Assembly: GCF_014109805.1 (NCBI RefSeq)
Contig: NZ_CP059400.1
Location: 1,210,001 to 1,274,000, forward strand
Source of the DNA: Legionella sp. PC1000
GTDB taxonomy: Bacteria; Pseudomonadota; Gammaproteobacteria; Legionellales; Legionellaceae
DNA length: 64,000 bases
Direction: 5' to 3'
Shown here: piece after piece, positions 38,329-48,373 of the stretch
How positions within the stretch are numbered: the stretch's first letter is position 1
How the letters are laid out: each line of letters opens with the position of its first letter
The notes under the pieces: model-generated
What the model was told of the DNA's origin: nothing
The model's database searches: none
The model's input: only the letters and a program-made list of their open reading frames with translations
Program-made: the position numbers and the translations under genes

Positions 38329-38503
38329 TTTCAAAAGACTTATTCGATAGAATCAGAATCTAACCTTCCCCGGTTATGGATTTTGCAGCTGGGGACGAGT
38401 TTTTAATCAAAATAACAGCATTATTTTCGATTTGTATTCACAATTCGTAACCAAGTAAATTTTGTGGTAGTCTTATGACGTTTTTTCTTTAGGGAGTTTT
38501 TGG

Positions 38504-38812
38504 ATGCGTAACTCACTTAAAATGCTGTTTTTGGGACTTTTATCTATATTTATCATAGCATGTGTTGCATCTCCAGGTAGTGAAAGCACAGGAGAGTTTT
38601 TGGATAGTTCGACTACCACTGCTAAGGTGAAAGCAACGTTAGTGAATCAATTAGGGCGTACAGGTTTAGCTATACAAGTTAAGACCTTTAAAGACGAAGT
38701 GCAACTCAGTGGTTTTGTTGCTTCCCCAAGATTGAAACAAAGAGCAGGGATTATAGCTGCGAGCGTGGATGGTGTGAGTAGAGTACGTAATGACATCATC
38801 GTTAAACCTTAA
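38504..38812 (+). CDS. BON-domain lipoprotein
   Basis: 102 aa. Signal with lipobox IIAC (Cys near residue 20), then one BON domain (about 38-100): [31 protein letters not shown] and [17 protein letters not shown] follow the OsmY/DolP-type pattern. Full DolP has two BON domains; this has one. Such proteins bind phospholipid and guard envelope integrity in enterobacteria. AGGGAG precedes the ATG. glyA begins 20 bp later. Confidence 0.88.
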   Translation: MRNSLKMLFLGLLSIFIIACVASPGSESTGEFLDSSTTTAKVKATLVNQLGRTGLAIQVKTFKDEVQLSGFVASPRLKQRAGIIAASVDGVSRVRNDIIVKP

Positions 38813-38832
38813 CATTTTCCCAAGGATTACTC

Positions 38833-40086
38833 ATGTTTAACCAAAGCTATACCATAGAAAATTTTGATGACGAATTATATCAAGCTATTGTTGATGAACA
38901 ACGCCGGCAAGAAGAGCATGTAGAACTTATTGCATCGGAAAATTACGTAAGTCCGCGCGTTTTGCAGGCCCAAGGTTCCGTATTAACGAATAAATACGCT
39001 GAAGGATATCCAAGTAAGCGTTATTATGGTGGATGTGAGTATGTTGATGTTGCTGAAGAGTTAGCCATCGCCCGTGCAAAAAAACTTTTTGATGCGGATT
39101 ACGTTAATGTTCAACCACATTCAGGTTCACAAGCCAATGCCGCAGTAATGATGGCTCTATTAGCTCCTGGTGATGTTATTTTAGGTATGGCATTACCTCA
39201 TGGGGGGCATTTAACTCATGGTTCCAAAGTTAATTTTTCAGGTAAGCTTTATGAGGCAATACCTTATGGCGTTGATGCCCACACTGGTTTAATTGATTAT
39301 GATGTTTTAGAGGGTTTGGCTCTGGAGCATAAGCCCAAATTGATTATCGCGGGATTTTCCGCTTATTCACGTACCCTTGATTGGCCCAGATTCAGAGCAA
39401 TAGCAGATAAAGTAGGCGCCTATCTAATGGCAGATGTTGCTCATGTTGCTGGTTTGATTGCGGTAGGTCTTTATCCTTCCCCAGTTCCTTATGCAGATGT
39501 AGTGACAACTACTACGCATAAGACACTTCGAGGACCAAGAGGTGGGATGATTTTATGCCGTGCCAATGAAGAAATAGAGAAGAAATTAAACTCCTCTGTT
39601 TTCCCTGGTAGCCAGGGCGGCCCATTAATGCACGTAATTGCTGCCAAAGCTGTTTCTTTTGCTGAGGCTTTATTGCCTGAATTTAAAACCTATCAACAAC
39701 AAGTATTATTGAATGCCAGAACCATGGCTTCAGTACTTATGGGACGTGGATACAAGATTGTCTCCGGCGGTACAGACAATCATTTATTATTGGTTGATTT
39801 AATTGATAAGAACATCACGGGTAAAGATGCGGATTCGGCTTTAGATAAAGCCAATATTACCGTGAATAAAAATACGGTTCCTAATGATCCTCGTTCTCCT
39901 TTTGTAACCAGTGGCTTACGTTTGGGCACCCCAGCAGTAACCACAAGAGGATTTAAAGAAAAAGAAATAACGCTTTTATCCAATTGGATAGCAGATATTC
40001 TTGATGATATTAACAATGAAACGACTATAGCAAAGGTTAAAGAGCAAGTGTTGCTTTTATGTCGTGAGTTTCCGGTTTATAGATAA
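38833..40086 (+). CDS. glyA: Serine hydroxymethyltransferase
   Basis: 417-aa PLP enzyme interconverting serine and glycine with tetrahydrofolate, the main source of one-carbon units. [16 protein letters not shown] near residue 27, the cofactor region [18 protein letters not shown] near 200, and the PLP lysine in [14 protein letters not shown] near 228 are all intact. AAGGATT lies before the ATG. nrdR follows after 2 bp, the arrangement commonly seen in gammaproteobacteria. Confidence 0.98.
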   Translation: MFNQSYTIENFDDELYQAIVDEQRRQEEHVELIASENYVSPRVLQAQGSVLTNKYAEGYPSKRYYGGCEYVDVAEELAIARAKKLFDADYVNVQPHSGSQANAAVMMALLAPGDVILGMALPHGGHLTHGSKVNFSGKLYEAIPYGVDAHTGLIDYDVLEGLALEHKPKLIIAGFSAYSRTLDWPRFRAIADKVGAYLMADVAHVAGLIAVGLYPSPVPYADVVTTTTHKTLRGPRGGMILCRANEEIEKKLNSSVFPGSQGGPLMHVIAAKAVSFAEALLPEFKTYQQQVLLNARTMASVLMGRGYKIVSGGTDNHLLLVDLIDKNITGKDADSALDKANITVNKNTVPNDPRSPFVTSGLRLGTPAVTTRGFKEKEITLLSNWIADILDDINNETTIAKVKEQVLLLCREFPVYR

Positions 40087-40088
40087 TT

Positions 40089-40541
40089 ATGTTTTGTCCT
40101 TTTTGCCATGCAGAAGAAACTAAAGTAGTGGATTCACGCCTGGTCGCTGAAGGTGCTCAGGTACGTAGAAGGCGAGAATGTCTTGTATGTCATGAACGCT
40201 TCACTACTTTTGAAACCGCTGAATTAATCATGCCGTTAATCGTTAAACGTGATGGTAGGCGTGAGCCGTTTAATATCGATAATTTACGATCAGGTATGTT
40301 ACGCGCTTTGGAAAAAAGACCGGTAAGTGTCGATGCACTGGAAGCATCAATTATTTCGATTACGCAAGAAATTCGCCGTAGAGGTGAGAGAGAGATTGAT
40401 TCTCAGCTCATTGGTGAACTGGTCATGAAAGAATTATATGGTTTGGATCATGTTGCTTATGTACGGTTTGCATCTGTATATAAACGTTTTAAAGACGTCA
40501 GCGATTTTAGACAGACAATTGATCAGATGAATAAAGAATAG
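40089..40541 (+). CDS. nrdR: Transcriptional repressor NrdR
   Basis: 150-aa repressor of ribonucleotide reductase operons that senses ATP/dATP. The N-terminal zinc ribbon is [11 protein letters not shown]...[12 protein letters not shown] (four Cys), followed by an ATP-cone domain (about 47-137: [16 protein letters not shown]). It starts 2 bp after glyA and is probably co-transcribed. A MITE-like repeat begins at its stop codon. Confidence 0.97.
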   Translation: MFCPFCHAEETKVVDSRLVAEGAQVRRRRECLVCHERFTTFETAELIMPLIVKRDGRREPFNIDNLRSGMLRALEKRPVSVDALEASIISITQEIRRRGEREIDSQLIGELVMKELYGLDHVAYVRFASVYKRFKDVSDFRQTIDQMNKE

Positions 40542-40680
40542 GTTCTCGTTACATTTCGCTAGCTTGAGCCAAATGACCTGATTTTCGGGCACGGAAGCAG
40601 GGCAAACACGAAGTATGTGCGCATCGGATCGCAGAAAAATAGGACAGGTTGGCCAAGAGGGTAGAAATTTAAATAAGTCC
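40541..40680 (-). mobile_element. MITE-like family C element, copy 1
   Basis: About 140 bp whose reverse complement matches the element at 51891-52024 almost throughout (ttacatttcgctag...ttgagcc...cctgattttcg...cggaagc...aagtatgtg...catcgga.cgcagaaaa...gttggccaagag.gtagaaat). The terminal repeats are decayed. It has no coding capacity. It lies between nrdR and nusB, and its left end touches the nrdR stop codon. Confidence 0.7.
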
Positions 40681-40761
40681 TGGTAGTGACTTTTTATCCC
40701 CTCTCTTAATGTAATGAGAGAAGGGTTTTATAGATGTTTAAGAAGAGTTCATGAGGTTAAG

Positions 40762-41199
40762 GTGGAAAAGCAGTCAATAAGCGGTAAAAGAAAAGCCCGA
40801 AAATTAGCACTTCAGGCTCTTTATCAATGGTTCATGTCCGGAAGCGAATTGCATGAAATTGAAGCACAATTTCGTGTTATTAATAATATGAATAAGGTGG
40901 ATGTAGATTATTTTTGCCGTATTTTGCACGGTGTGCCTGCTCATGTTGAAACTTTGGAAGCAAGTATTACTCCTTTTCTTGATAGAGAGATCACAGGACT
41001 CAATCCAATAGAACTAACTGTACTGCGTATTGGTTCTTTTGAATTACTTTATTGTCCTGAAATTCCTTATAAAGTTGTTCTTGATGAGTCAATATCATTG
41101 ACCAAAGAATTTGGTTCCCAGGATGGATATCGTTATGTTAATGGCGTATTAAATAGTTTGGCACGACAGGTGCGTTCAATTGAAATCAATCATGGATGA
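40762..41199 (+). CDS. nusB: Transcription antitermination factor NusB
   Basis: 145 aa from the GTG preceded by GAGG with five-base spacing; a frame extending 48 bases further upstream has no better site and would exceed the family length. NusB binds boxA RNA with S10 and is needed for rRNA antitermination. KRKARKLALQALYQW at the start, the helical core and LDESISLTKEFGS...YRYVNGVLN near the end are typical. Its stop overlaps the start of thiL by eight bases. Confidence 0.95.
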   Translation: MEKQSISGKRKARKLALQALYQWFMSGSELHEIEAQFRVINNMNKVDVDYFCRILHGVPAHVETLEASITPFLDREITGLNPIELTVLRIGSFELLYCPEIPYKVVLDESISLTKEFGSQDGYRYVNGVLNSLARQVRSIEINHG

Positions 41200-42145
41200 A
41201 TTCTCACTTATTGAGCACTTTTTTAAACCACTTGATTGCAGACGAGATGATGTATTATTAGGTATTGGTGACGATGCGGCCTGTGTACACATCTCTCAAG
41301 GTATGAATCTACTGGTGAGCACAGATACTTTGGTTTCAGGGGTACACTTTCTCCCACAATGGAATGCTTATGACATTGCTTGCAAGTCAGTTATGGCTAA
41401 TGTTAGTGATATGGCTGCTATGGCAGCAGATCCTTGTTGGATTACTCTTTCTTTAACCTTGCCTGAATTCAATCAACAGTGGCTTACTTTATTTGTGCAA
41501 GGATTAAAAGATTCACTTCGCCAATTTAATATGACTTTAATAGGTGGTGATACAACACGAGGCCCTTTATCAATAACGCTCACTGTTTTTGGTACTGCAC
41601 CAAAAGACAAAGCGATACCACGTAGTGGAGCTAAACCTGGAGACATAATTGTGGTTTCAGGGGAGTTGGGGGCAGCAGCCTTAGCAATTAAATTTCTTGA
41701 AAATCAGAAGATATCTAAAGAAGATAACTCTGAATTAATGAATAAACTACTGCATCCCAAACCTCGAATTGATTTAGTTGATTTTTTACGGCGTTATGCA
41801 ACTGCAGCTATAGATATTTCAGATGGACTTAGTGCAGACTTAAATCATATTTGTGTCGCAAGTAAAGTGGGTGCGTGTCTCAACGAAGAGGCAATTCCAG
41901 TACATCCCTTACTGGATAAGTATTGGTCTGATAAAGCAGTTGATTTGGCATTGACTGGTGGTGATGATTATGAGTTATGCTTTACAGTACCAGAGCATCG
42001 ATTGGCTTCGTTGATGAATGAGTGCAAGGAAGTTCATTTACATTGTTATCCTGTTGGAGTAATTGAAGCGACACCCGGTTTAAGAGTGAAGGATGCGAAC
42101 AATCATTGTCATGTGTTAAAACCAGCAGGTTACTCACATTTTTAG
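41192..42145 (+). CDS. thiL: Thiamine-monophosphate kinase
   Basis: 317 aa from the ATG inside the nusB end; an in-frame TTG 12 bases earlier is less likely. Phosphorylates thiamine phosphate to the diphosphate cofactor. PurM/ThiL-type motifs: GIGDDAACV near 26, STDTLVSGVHF near 44, GGDTTRGP near 116, DISDGLSADL near 207 and GGDDYELCFTV near 254. It is coupled to nusB by an eight-base overlap, an arrangement frequent in gammaproteobacteria. Confidence 0.96.
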   Translation: MDEFSLIEHFFKPLDCRRDDVLLGIGDDAACVHISQGMNLLVSTDTLVSGVHFLPQWNAYDIACKSVMANVSDMAAMAADPCWITLSLTLPEFNQQWLTLFVQGLKDSLRQFNMTLIGGDTTRGPLSITLTVFGTAPKDKAIPRSGAKPGDIIVVSGELGAAALAIKFLENQKISKEDNSELMNKLLHPKPRIDLVDFLRRYATAAIDISDGLSADLNHICVASKVGACLNEEAIPVHPLLDKYWSDKAVDLALTGGDDYELCFTVPEHRLASLMNECKEVHLHCYPVGVIEATPGLRVKDANNHCHVLKPAGYSHF

Positions 42146-42185
42146 TGGGCTGAAGGCAAGAACTGTCACTTGATCATCTCTCTGC

Positions 42186-42216
42186 CTACGCCCCGCGGAC
42201 AAGCCGTGGGGCGTAG
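42186..42216. repeat. Half-size family A hairpin
   Basis: ctacgccccgcgg-acaag-ccgtggggcgtag, 13-bp arms with one mismatch and a five-base loop. This equals one arm of the double hairpin at 11993-12066. It lies between thiL and pgpA. Confidence 0.8.
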
Positions 42217-42334
42217 AAATAGAGCTTGACTGGTTTTCGGGGATATTTAGAAAGGCAAGAACTAGGGTGGTCTATGGTACATTAACGTATTTGGATACAG
42301 CCTTTAAAATGAGCTAAGTATAGAGAAAAAGAAA

Positions 42335-42817
42335 ATGAAACAAATAAATTTAACAAAAAGTGTTTTCCAAGATCCTATTTACTTCATCGCTTTTGGATTT
42401 GGTAGTGGTTTAATGTCTACTGCTCCAGGCACCTGGGGGACAGCGGCAGCAATACCTCTCTATTTGCTACTTATGGGAACTAATTGGGTAGTTTATCTTT
42501 TTATTACGCTAATCGCATTTGTATTGGGAGTTTGGGTTAGTGAGAAAGTTTCGCAGGATTTAGGGGTGCATGACTATAAAGGAATTGTTTGGGATGAGGT
42601 TGTAGGGTATTTATTAACTATGTTTTTGGCACCCAAAGGAGCAATCTGGATGCTCTGGGGATTCATTTTGTTTCGAATTTTTGATATTTGGAAACCACAA
42701 CCCATAGGTTATATTGATCAAAAAGTACGCGGCGGGTTTGGGATTATGTTGGATGATGTATTCGCTGCTGTGCCTGCTTGGTTAATAATGCAACTTTTAG
42801 CATGGAGTTTTGCGTAA
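42335..42817 (+). CDS. pgpA: Phosphatidylglycerophosphatase A
   Basis: 160-aa integral membrane phosphatase converting phosphatidylglycerol phosphate to phosphatidylglycerol. GFGSGLMSTAPGTWGT near residue 23, IVWDEVVGYLLTM near 83, FRIFDIWKP near 111 and GGFGIMLDDVFAA near 134 are the family signatures, with three to four membrane helices. It usually follows thiL in this phylum, as here (189-bp gap). The next gene starts directly after its stop codon. Confidence 0.96.
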   Translation: MKQINLTKSVFQDPIYFIAFGFGSGLMSTAPGTWGTAAAIPLYLLLMGTNWVVYLFITLIAFVLGVWVSEKVSQDLGVHDYKGIVWDEVVGYLLTMFLAPKGAIWMLWGFILFRIFDIWKPQPIGYIDQKVRGGFGIMLDDVFAAVPAWLIMQLLAWSFA

Positions 42818-43891
42818 ATGAATGAGAACCATAAAGAGCTCATTAGTATGGGTTTGACTGTTGGAATTGTAGTTCTTAGTTTATTCATTATTCATCGCTT
42901 TATTCCATCATTGATCTGGGCTTCCATAATTGTTATTGCTACCTTCCCTTTATATGAAAAATGGCGTTATTTTTTTGGGAATAAAGATAATTTATCTGCC
43001 TTACTCTTTACAACTTTAATCGGCTTATTGTTTCTACTTCCATTAAGCTGGTTATTGGGTTTGTTGATTAAGGAGTTACAGATATTTATTAATTTCTTGC
43101 AAGATATAAATCAACAAGGTGGTGCAGCCCCTAAATTTTTAAAAGACTTTCCATTTATGGGAAATGATTTGATTACCTATTGGGATAATTATATTGGTAA
43201 GCCAGGGATGATTAAAAGCTTGCTGTCTAATGTTCACTTATCGTTAACTCCAACGAGCTATTATGTAAAACAAATAGGCTCCAATTTAGCGCATCGAAGT
43301 GTTCAAGTAGGTTTTACCCTTTTGAGTTTGTTTTTCCTTTATCGCGATGGCGATCGATTAATATTGCAGATTTATCAAGTTGGGGAATCGTGTTTAGGGA
43401 AAAGATGGTTTCGTTATGCAGACAGACTCCCTAGGGCATTGAGAGCCACAGTAAATGGAACAATTGTTGTTGGGTTAGGTGTGGGGGTCCTAATGGGAAT
43501 TTGTTATGGCCTGGTTGGTTTTCCCGCACCTACTCTTGTCGGATTTATTACAGCACTTGCAGCAATGATTCCCTTCGTTGTGCCTATAGTTTTTATTACG
43601 GTAGCGATTATTCTGTTTTCATTTGGTAGTATGATTGGCGCAATCGTTGTTCTGGTTTGGGGGACTTTAGTGATGTTTGTGGCAGATCATTTTGTCAAGC
43701 CTGCGTTAATTGGTGGTGCAATCGAGTTACCTTTTTTAGCAGTGTTATTTGGAATTCTTGGGGGAGTAGAAACTTTAGGTCTGCTTGGTTTGTTCGTAGG
43801 GCCTTTAGTTATGGTTTTATTTATGACTTTATGGCAAGAACCGCAAATACTGGCTTATTCAAGAATCCATCAACCGCCAGAAAAAAAATAA
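42818..43891 (+). CDS. AI-2E family transporter (PerM/TqsA-like)
   Basis: 357-aa polytopic membrane protein of the AI-2 exporter superfamily: paired N-terminal helices, a hydrophilic middle (about 95-150), then FLYRDGDRL near 180 and a C-terminal helix bundle with VGFPAPTLVGFITALAAMIPFVVPIVF near 235 and a glycine-rich GILGGVETLGLLGLFVGPL near 310. Family members export autoinducer-2 or act as sodium/proton antiporters; which applies here is unknown. Zero-base spacing from pgpA implies co-transcription. Confidence 0.9.
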   Translation: MNENHKELISMGLTVGIVVLSLFIIHRFIPSLIWASIIVIATFPLYEKWRYFFGNKDNLSALLFTTLIGLLFLLPLSWLLGLLIKELQIFINFLQDINQQGGAAPKFLKDFPFMGNDLITYWDNYIGKPGMIKSLLSNVHLSLTPTSYYVKQIGSNLAHRSVQVGFTLLSLFFLYRDGDRLILQIYQVGESCLGKRWFRYADRLPRALRATVNGTIVVGLGVGVLMGICYGLVGFPAPTLVGFITALAAMIPFVVPIVFITVAIILFSFGSMIGAIVVLVWGTLVMFVADHFVKPALIGGAIELPFLAVLFGILGGVETLGLLGLFVGPLVMVLFMTLWQEPQILAYSRIHQPPEKK

Positions 43892-44002
43892 GCACCCAGC
43901 CCCAACTAGGGGGAACGGCTGTATTTGGTACCTCGTGCGAGAAAAACCGCGCGTCAATCCAACCGTCCTAGTATATATTTGAATAAATCCAAGTCAGATT
44001 TA

Positions 44003-44644
44003 TTACTTATAATCGCAGTTATTAAAACGATAAACAACGCCAGCACTGCCCATTTGCGCCTGTAATGTCCGACCAAAACTACCAGAACTTGCTGTTGCCA
44101 AATAACGATAGGCAGCATTTAATGCCCAGTTTTCTGAAAAATTAAAAGTGAGCCCGGCAGTTCCTTGATAAGCAAATGCATGTTGATGGTCGTCAAAAAG
44201 AGTTATGCCAAAGGGGCCTGTACCTTCTAAAGAAGTTTGAATGTAAGCATATCCAATACCAACTCCTACGAAGGGAGAAATTGTGGGTAGGATAACGTCA
44301 GGAAAATCATAATAAAAATTGAACATGCCTATATTGGCATTAGTGTTTCCTGATACCCCGATTTGATCGATGAAATCAACCTGAAAGTTTTGGGTGTTGG
44401 CACGTAAGTAAGTGTATTCCAATTCATAGCGCATAGGATTGCTTTGATAGCCTAAACGTAATCCAGCATTAAAACCACTTTCGTAATCAACGTTATCAAA
44501 CTGAAATCCCAAAATGTTTTTAGATACATTTCCATTTAAATGAGTATATCCGCCAAATGCGCCGGAATACCATCCATTGACTGGAGTTGCTGCTGCAGCG
44601 ATACCACTTGCTAATAATGCGGCTGAAAAAAATGCAAATTTCAT
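44003..44644 (-). CDS. Outer membrane beta-barrel protein (Opa/OmpA-barrel type)
   Basis: 213 aa with a signal peptide (cleavage after AAA, about residue 19). The mature part is built of alternating aromatic/glycine strands (GWYSGAFGGYTHL, GFNAGLRLGYQS, MRYELEYTYLRA, SPFVGVGIGYAYIQT, YQGTAGLTFNF, WALNAAYRYLA, GSAGVVYRF), about eight strands, as in the small porin-like surface proteins. The end reads CDYK and not the usual terminal Phe; VYRF comes five residues earlier. AGGGA precedes the ATG. Confidence 0.85.
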   Translation of the reverse strand: MKFAFFSAALLASGIAAAATPVNGWYSGAFGGYTHLNGNVSKNILGFQFDNVDYESGFNAGLRLGYQSNPMRYELEYTYLRANTQNFQVDFIDQIGVSGNTNANIGMFNFYYDFPDVILPTISPFVGVGIGYAYIQTSLEGTGPFGITLFDDHQHAFAYQGTAGLTFNFSENWALNAAYRYLATASSGSFGRTLQAQMGSAGVVYRFNNCDYK

Positions 44645-44687
44645 AACATCCCTTTGTTATTATTTTTTATCGAATCATGTTAACGTG

Positions 44688-45011
44688 TTACTTTAATTTT
44701 GCAAGTACTCGAAGCGCATATTTTAGAAAAGAGAGGCGCGTAGGTAATTTTTTATTATCAAAATTCAATCGACACATTTTTATGGCAGAATTTAAAACAG
44801 AGTCTATACTTCCAATTGGCATCATTTGTATAAAATATTTTATATAAGATGCTGCGATGATTATGCCCATCGAGATGCGGCTGTGACAAATACTTCGTGA
44901 ATGCACAAGTTTTAAACCTGAAATAAGTCCAATTTTGCCTTTAAAAAATAAGTCTAAGTCTTCGGTTGAAGGAGTGATGTTTGGGGGAAGATAATTATTA
45001 TAACCTCGCAT
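44688..45011 (-). CDS. Possible small hypothetical protein
   Basis: An open frame of 107 aa in a region that would otherwise be 486 bp of non-coding DNA. It has one moderately hydrophobic stretch (SMGIIIAASYIKYFI, about residue 48) and a basic C-terminus. No ribosome binding site is visible and no family was recognised. It may be a real orphan gene or a chance frame in AT-rich DNA. Confidence 0.3.
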   Translation of the reverse strand: MRGYNNYLPPNITPSTEDLDLFFKGKIGLISGLKLVHSRSICHSRISMGIIIAASYIKYFIQMMPIGSIDSVLNSAIKMCRLNFDNKKLPTRLSFLKYALRVLAKLK

Positions 45012-45130
45012 GATGTAGAAAAATTAACATGACTATACGCATGCGATCAATTTAGCATAATAATTTTCTGCTTGTATGAAATTAATATTAATGTAAAGAT
45101 AAATTTTGCATCATGAAAAGGAGTTTCAAA

Positions 45131-46585
45131 ATGCCAAAAAAAAAACCATTAAAAATATCTAAAGAATTTGTTGAACAGGTAGTGGCTATAATTGCAAACG
45201 AGTCAGAGGAAGGACGCAAAAGAATAGTTGCCATTGCTCAAAGAGCAGAAAAAAAATACGAACAACCTGTGAAATCATGGATAACAGGTTGGGTTTATCA
45301 ATACACTAGAACTCGTGGTGAAAAAATAGGCCACTCAATTAATGTGATGAAAGACTTCCCTGATGCTTATACTCGGTTGCAAGAATTAAAGCTCATGATA
45401 AGTGACGGTGAGTGGAATGTTAAAAGCTCCTATAATTATTTTCTCTTTCTTGAATTGATTGACGCAGTCCCGGATTACCAGCCTTTGGAAGATCATTTAA
45501 TGCCTAGCTTCATCATGGATCTGAAGGACGAAGTATTGACAGAGATTAATAGCTTTATGGCTCAATATAAGGCTACATTAGAAGATAAGAAAATCCGAGA
45601 TATTGAGCGTCAAGCAACTCAAGAAAGCGCACGCCAAGTAACTGAAAACGTGTTGGTTTTTAATAATTTAGCCGCTGCGAAACAATGTCAATCCACGCAA
45701 CAAGGTAAAATTGCTTTTTCTGTAAGTTATAAAAATGATCAATGGCATATTTCTTGGGTCGATGTAACTGGTGATGTTTATCCGCTTACTCCAGGCGACG
45801 AGTTAGCTAAAAAGCTGGAGTCATTAGAAGAAAAAGATGTGGAAAAATTAAACAAAGTACATTTAAAACAGATTATACGAGAGTGTCTCAAAGCAAGAGA
45901 ACAAGCAATAAAACAATATCTCGCTAAAGTTCAATTAGTTATCAATCCAGAAAACCCCAAAACGCATAGTGCTTTGACTAACGATGACCTCATTGCAAAT
46001 AGGGTGACATCAACTTTTGTTTTACGACGTACAAAGAGTGAAACAAGTCTTTGCTGGATAAATAGTTTGGGAGTGCCGCATAACATTAATTTAACTGCTC
46101 ATTCAAAGCTGAATTCCTGGTTAGCTGATCATAAAGGTCCCTTACTTGAAAGCGATGTGCAATTAAAAGCTTATTTACTGCAATTAAATACTGCTCACTC
46201 AATTGCTGCATCGAAACTGCATGAAATGAATAACAAGTTATCTCATGTGTTGCAAGCAAACAGTATGTTATCTCAAACGTTGCAAAGGAAAGACGAGCAG
46301 GGAAATCCGGTGGTTGATAAAACCCGGGAATCTAAAGGCAGAATAGACCTAAAACAATTTGCCTTGATCGAGCAACATATGAAAGCCCGTTTAGAAAAAG
46401 CAGCCACTGATAAACCTACTCTATCTAAACCGGAAGTCGTTGAAGAACCCATCCAAGATCTTCCTAAAAAGTTAGATAAAAGCAGGTATGCGGCGCTTTC
46501 ACAATTACCTACATTCTGGCAACAACGCAAAGTTGCTGAAGAACAATCAGAAGTATGTGAAACTAAATCTTTAGGCCTTTGTTAA
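45131..46585 (+). CDS. Orphan protein with a duplicated module
   Basis: 484 aa from the ATG that follows AAAAGGAG; an in-frame ATG 18 bases earlier overlaps that site. No signal peptide or membrane helix. Residues about 1-180 are helical and charged. Two related segments follow: about 195-255 (KIAFSVSYKNDQWHISWVDV, PLTPGDELAKKLESL) and about 295-355 (TSTFVLRRTKSETSLCWINS, NLTAHSKLNSWLADH), each a beta hairpin with a central Trp, then a leucine-spaced helix. The C-terminal ~100 residues are linker-like, rich in Lys/Glu/Pro, ending in GLC. No family was recognised. A Dot/Icm substrate is possible but unsupported by a clear signal. Confidence 0.6.
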   Translation: MPKKKPLKISKEFVEQVVAIIANESEEGRKRIVAIAQRAEKKYEQPVKSWITGWVYQYTRTRGEKIGHSINVMKDFPDAYTRLQELKLMISDGEWNVKSSYNYFLFLELIDAVPDYQPLEDHLMPSFIMDLKDEVLTEINSFMAQYKATLEDKKIRDIERQATQESARQVTENVLVFNNLAAAKQCQSTQQGKIAFSVSYKNDQWHISWVDVTGDVYPLTPGDELAKKLESLEEKDVEKLNKVHLKQIIRECLKAREQAIKQYLAKVQLVINPENPKTHSALTNDDLIANRVTSTFVLRRTKSETSLCWINSLGVPHNINLTAHSKLNSWLADHKGPLLESDVQLKAYLLQLNTAHSIAASKLHEMNNKLSHVLQANSMLSQTLQRKDEQGNPVVDKTRESKGRIDLKQFALIEQHMKARLEKAATDKPTLSKPEVVEEPIQDLPKKLDKSRYAALSQLPTFWQQRKVAEEQSEVCETKSLGLC

Positions 46586-46646
46586 TGTCTTATGTTCCGA
46601 CGCAAAGCAATGCTGCATTTTAGTGATTTATTTTGAATCTTTTCCT

Positions 46647-46693
46647 TACGTCCCGTCCCCAAGGCTTCTGCGCGGGGTTGTGGGCAGGACGTA
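46647..46693. repeat. Degenerate family A repeat
   Basis: acgtcccgtccccaaggcttctgcgcggggttgtgggcaggacgt keeps the outer ACGTCCCG and GGACGT ends of the family A unit but the interior has diverged. It lies between the convergent orphan gene and nadE. Confidence 0.5.
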
Positions 46694-46737
46694 GGGCAAA
46701 AGATTGGACCTTAAACTAAAGGACAATACCGCAAAAT

Positions 46738-48336
46738 TTAAAAACCATTGGTGATTGGGTAACGCCAATCTTTCCCAAAAGCGGTTGGGCTTATTTTAAT
46801 TCCTGGTGCGGATTGGCGGCGTTTGTATTCGTTGCGTTTAATTAAGTGAATTACTTTAGTTACGGTTTCTGCGGCAAAGCCTTGCTGAATTATTTCTTCG
46901 GGAGTTAAATTCTTCTCCATATAGGCCACAATGATTGCATCTAATGTTGTATAGTCAGGCAAGCTGTCCTGGTCGGTCTGATCGGGTCTTAATTCAGCTG
47001 ATGGAGCCCGGGTTAGAACGCGTTCTGGAATGATTTCAGAACGACTATTACGGTAGCGCGCAAGAGCATAAACTTGAGTTTTAAGTACGTCTTTTAATAC
47101 GGCAAATCCACCGGCCATGTCTCCGTATAACGTAGCATAGCCTACGGCAGATTCACTTTTATTCGAAGTGGTAAGTACCATTTTGCCCGTTTTGTTAGAT
47201 AATGCCATAATCAACACACCACGAATTCGTGCCTGAATATTTTCTTCAGTTGTATCGGGGCCTCGCCCTTTAAATACTGGTTCAAGAGTGGTCATTAGGA
47301 CATTAAAAGCAGATTCAATCGATAGGGTGGAATGTGATACGTGCAATTTTTCTACTTGCGTTAAAGCATCTTCATTACTCATTTGCGCGGTGTAACGTGA
47401 AGGCATAAGCACCGCATGTACTCGATCTGCTCCTAAAGCATCCACTGCTACAGCTAACGTTAATGCTGAATCAATACCTCCTGAAAGTCCAATCAGAACT
47501 CCGGGGAAATGATTTTTATTCACATAATCTCGAGTACCACACATTAATGCTTCATAGATTAATGGCTCAAACTCAAGAAGGGGAGACAATGCACCTTCAA
47601 CATGATTTGCTTGGATCGTTACGGTACGTAAATCCTCTTTAAATGCAGGGGAGCGCGCACAGACCCTGCCTTGTGAATCAATTGCTAACGATTGACCATC
47701 AAATAACAGTTCATCCTGACCCCCAATTTGATTTACATAGATTATGGATATGCCGCGTTTTGCGTATGATTTTAAGAGGTCCTCTCGTTTTTGATATTTA
47801 CTGTAATCAAATGGAGATGCATTTAAAACAAGTAAGACAGAAACTCCTTTCTCAATTAAATCTTCTGCGGGACCTGGATACCATAAATCCTCACAAATAA
47901 TCACGCCTATTTTGTATTGATTTACGTTCAAAATACATGGATTTTTTTCACCGGGGGTAAAATAACGTGCTTCATCAAAAATTTGATAGTTTGGTAAATA
48001 TTGCTTGTGATATTCTGCAACTTTTTGTCCTTTATAAAAAATACTCACGCTATTGTACAGGCATTGTTCTTTTTGACTTGGGTGTCCTACAAGGACATAG
48101 CAATCGTTTGTTACGGATTGGATCTGTTTTAAATGTTCAGTAACTGCTTGTTGAAATTCCTTGCGAAAGAGCAAATCTTCAGGGGGATAACCTGTTAAAG
48201 CCAATTCTGGAAAGAGTATTACATTATGATCAGCTTGGTTGCTTTTTATAACCTCTATTATTTGATCCCTATTGGATGCCAAAGCACCTACTGTGGGATT
48301 GATTTGTGCCATAAGTACAGTAAGCTTGTTCTGCAT
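46738..48336 (-). CDS. nadE: Glutamine-dependent NAD+ synthetase
   Basis: 532 aa from the internal ATG (MQNKLTVLMAQINPTVG); an in-frame TTG 24 bases upstream would add eight residues with no family match. Amidates deamido-NAD using glutamine. The N-terminal nitrilase-type glutaminase domain shows the catalytic triad in FPELALTGYPPEDLLF (about 45), YHKQYLPNY (about 110) and VIICEDLWYPG (about 150). The C-terminal synthetase domain has the ATP loop GLSGGIDSALTLAVA near 285 and TTSNKSE near 395. Full length and intact. Confidence 0.96.
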   Translation of the reverse strand: MQNKLTVLMAQINPTVGALASNRDQIIEVIKSNQADHNVILFPELALTGYPPEDLLFRKEFQQAVTEHLKQIQSVTNDCYVLVGHPSQKEQCLYNSVSIFYKGQKVAEYHKQYLPNYQIFDEARYFTPGEKNPCILNVNQYKIGVIICEDLWYPGPAEDLIEKGVSVLLVLNASPFDYSKYQKREDLLKSYAKRGISIIYVNQIGGQDELLFDGQSLAIDSQGRVCARSPAFKEDLRTVTIQANHVEGALSPLLEFEPLIYEALMCGTRDYVNKNHFPGVLIGLSGGIDSALTLAVAVDALGADRVHAVLMPSRYTAQMSNEDALTQVEKLHVSHSTLSIESAFNVLMTTLEPVFKGRGPDTTEENIQARIRGVLIMALSNKTGKMVLTTSNKSESAVGYATLYGDMAGGFAVLKDVLKTQVYALARYRNSRSEIIPERVLTRAPSAELRPDQTDQDSLPDYTTLDAIIVAYMEKNLTPEEIIQQGFAAETVTKVIHLIKRNEYKRRQSAPGIKISPTAFGKDWRYPITNGF

Positions 48337-48373
48337 GATATATACTCTAAAAGACTCCAAGGTGTGATAAACC

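Noticed and set aside
43657..43971. Plus-strand 104-aa frame
   Set aside because: Shifted frame over the end of the AI-2E transporter gene; no start signal.
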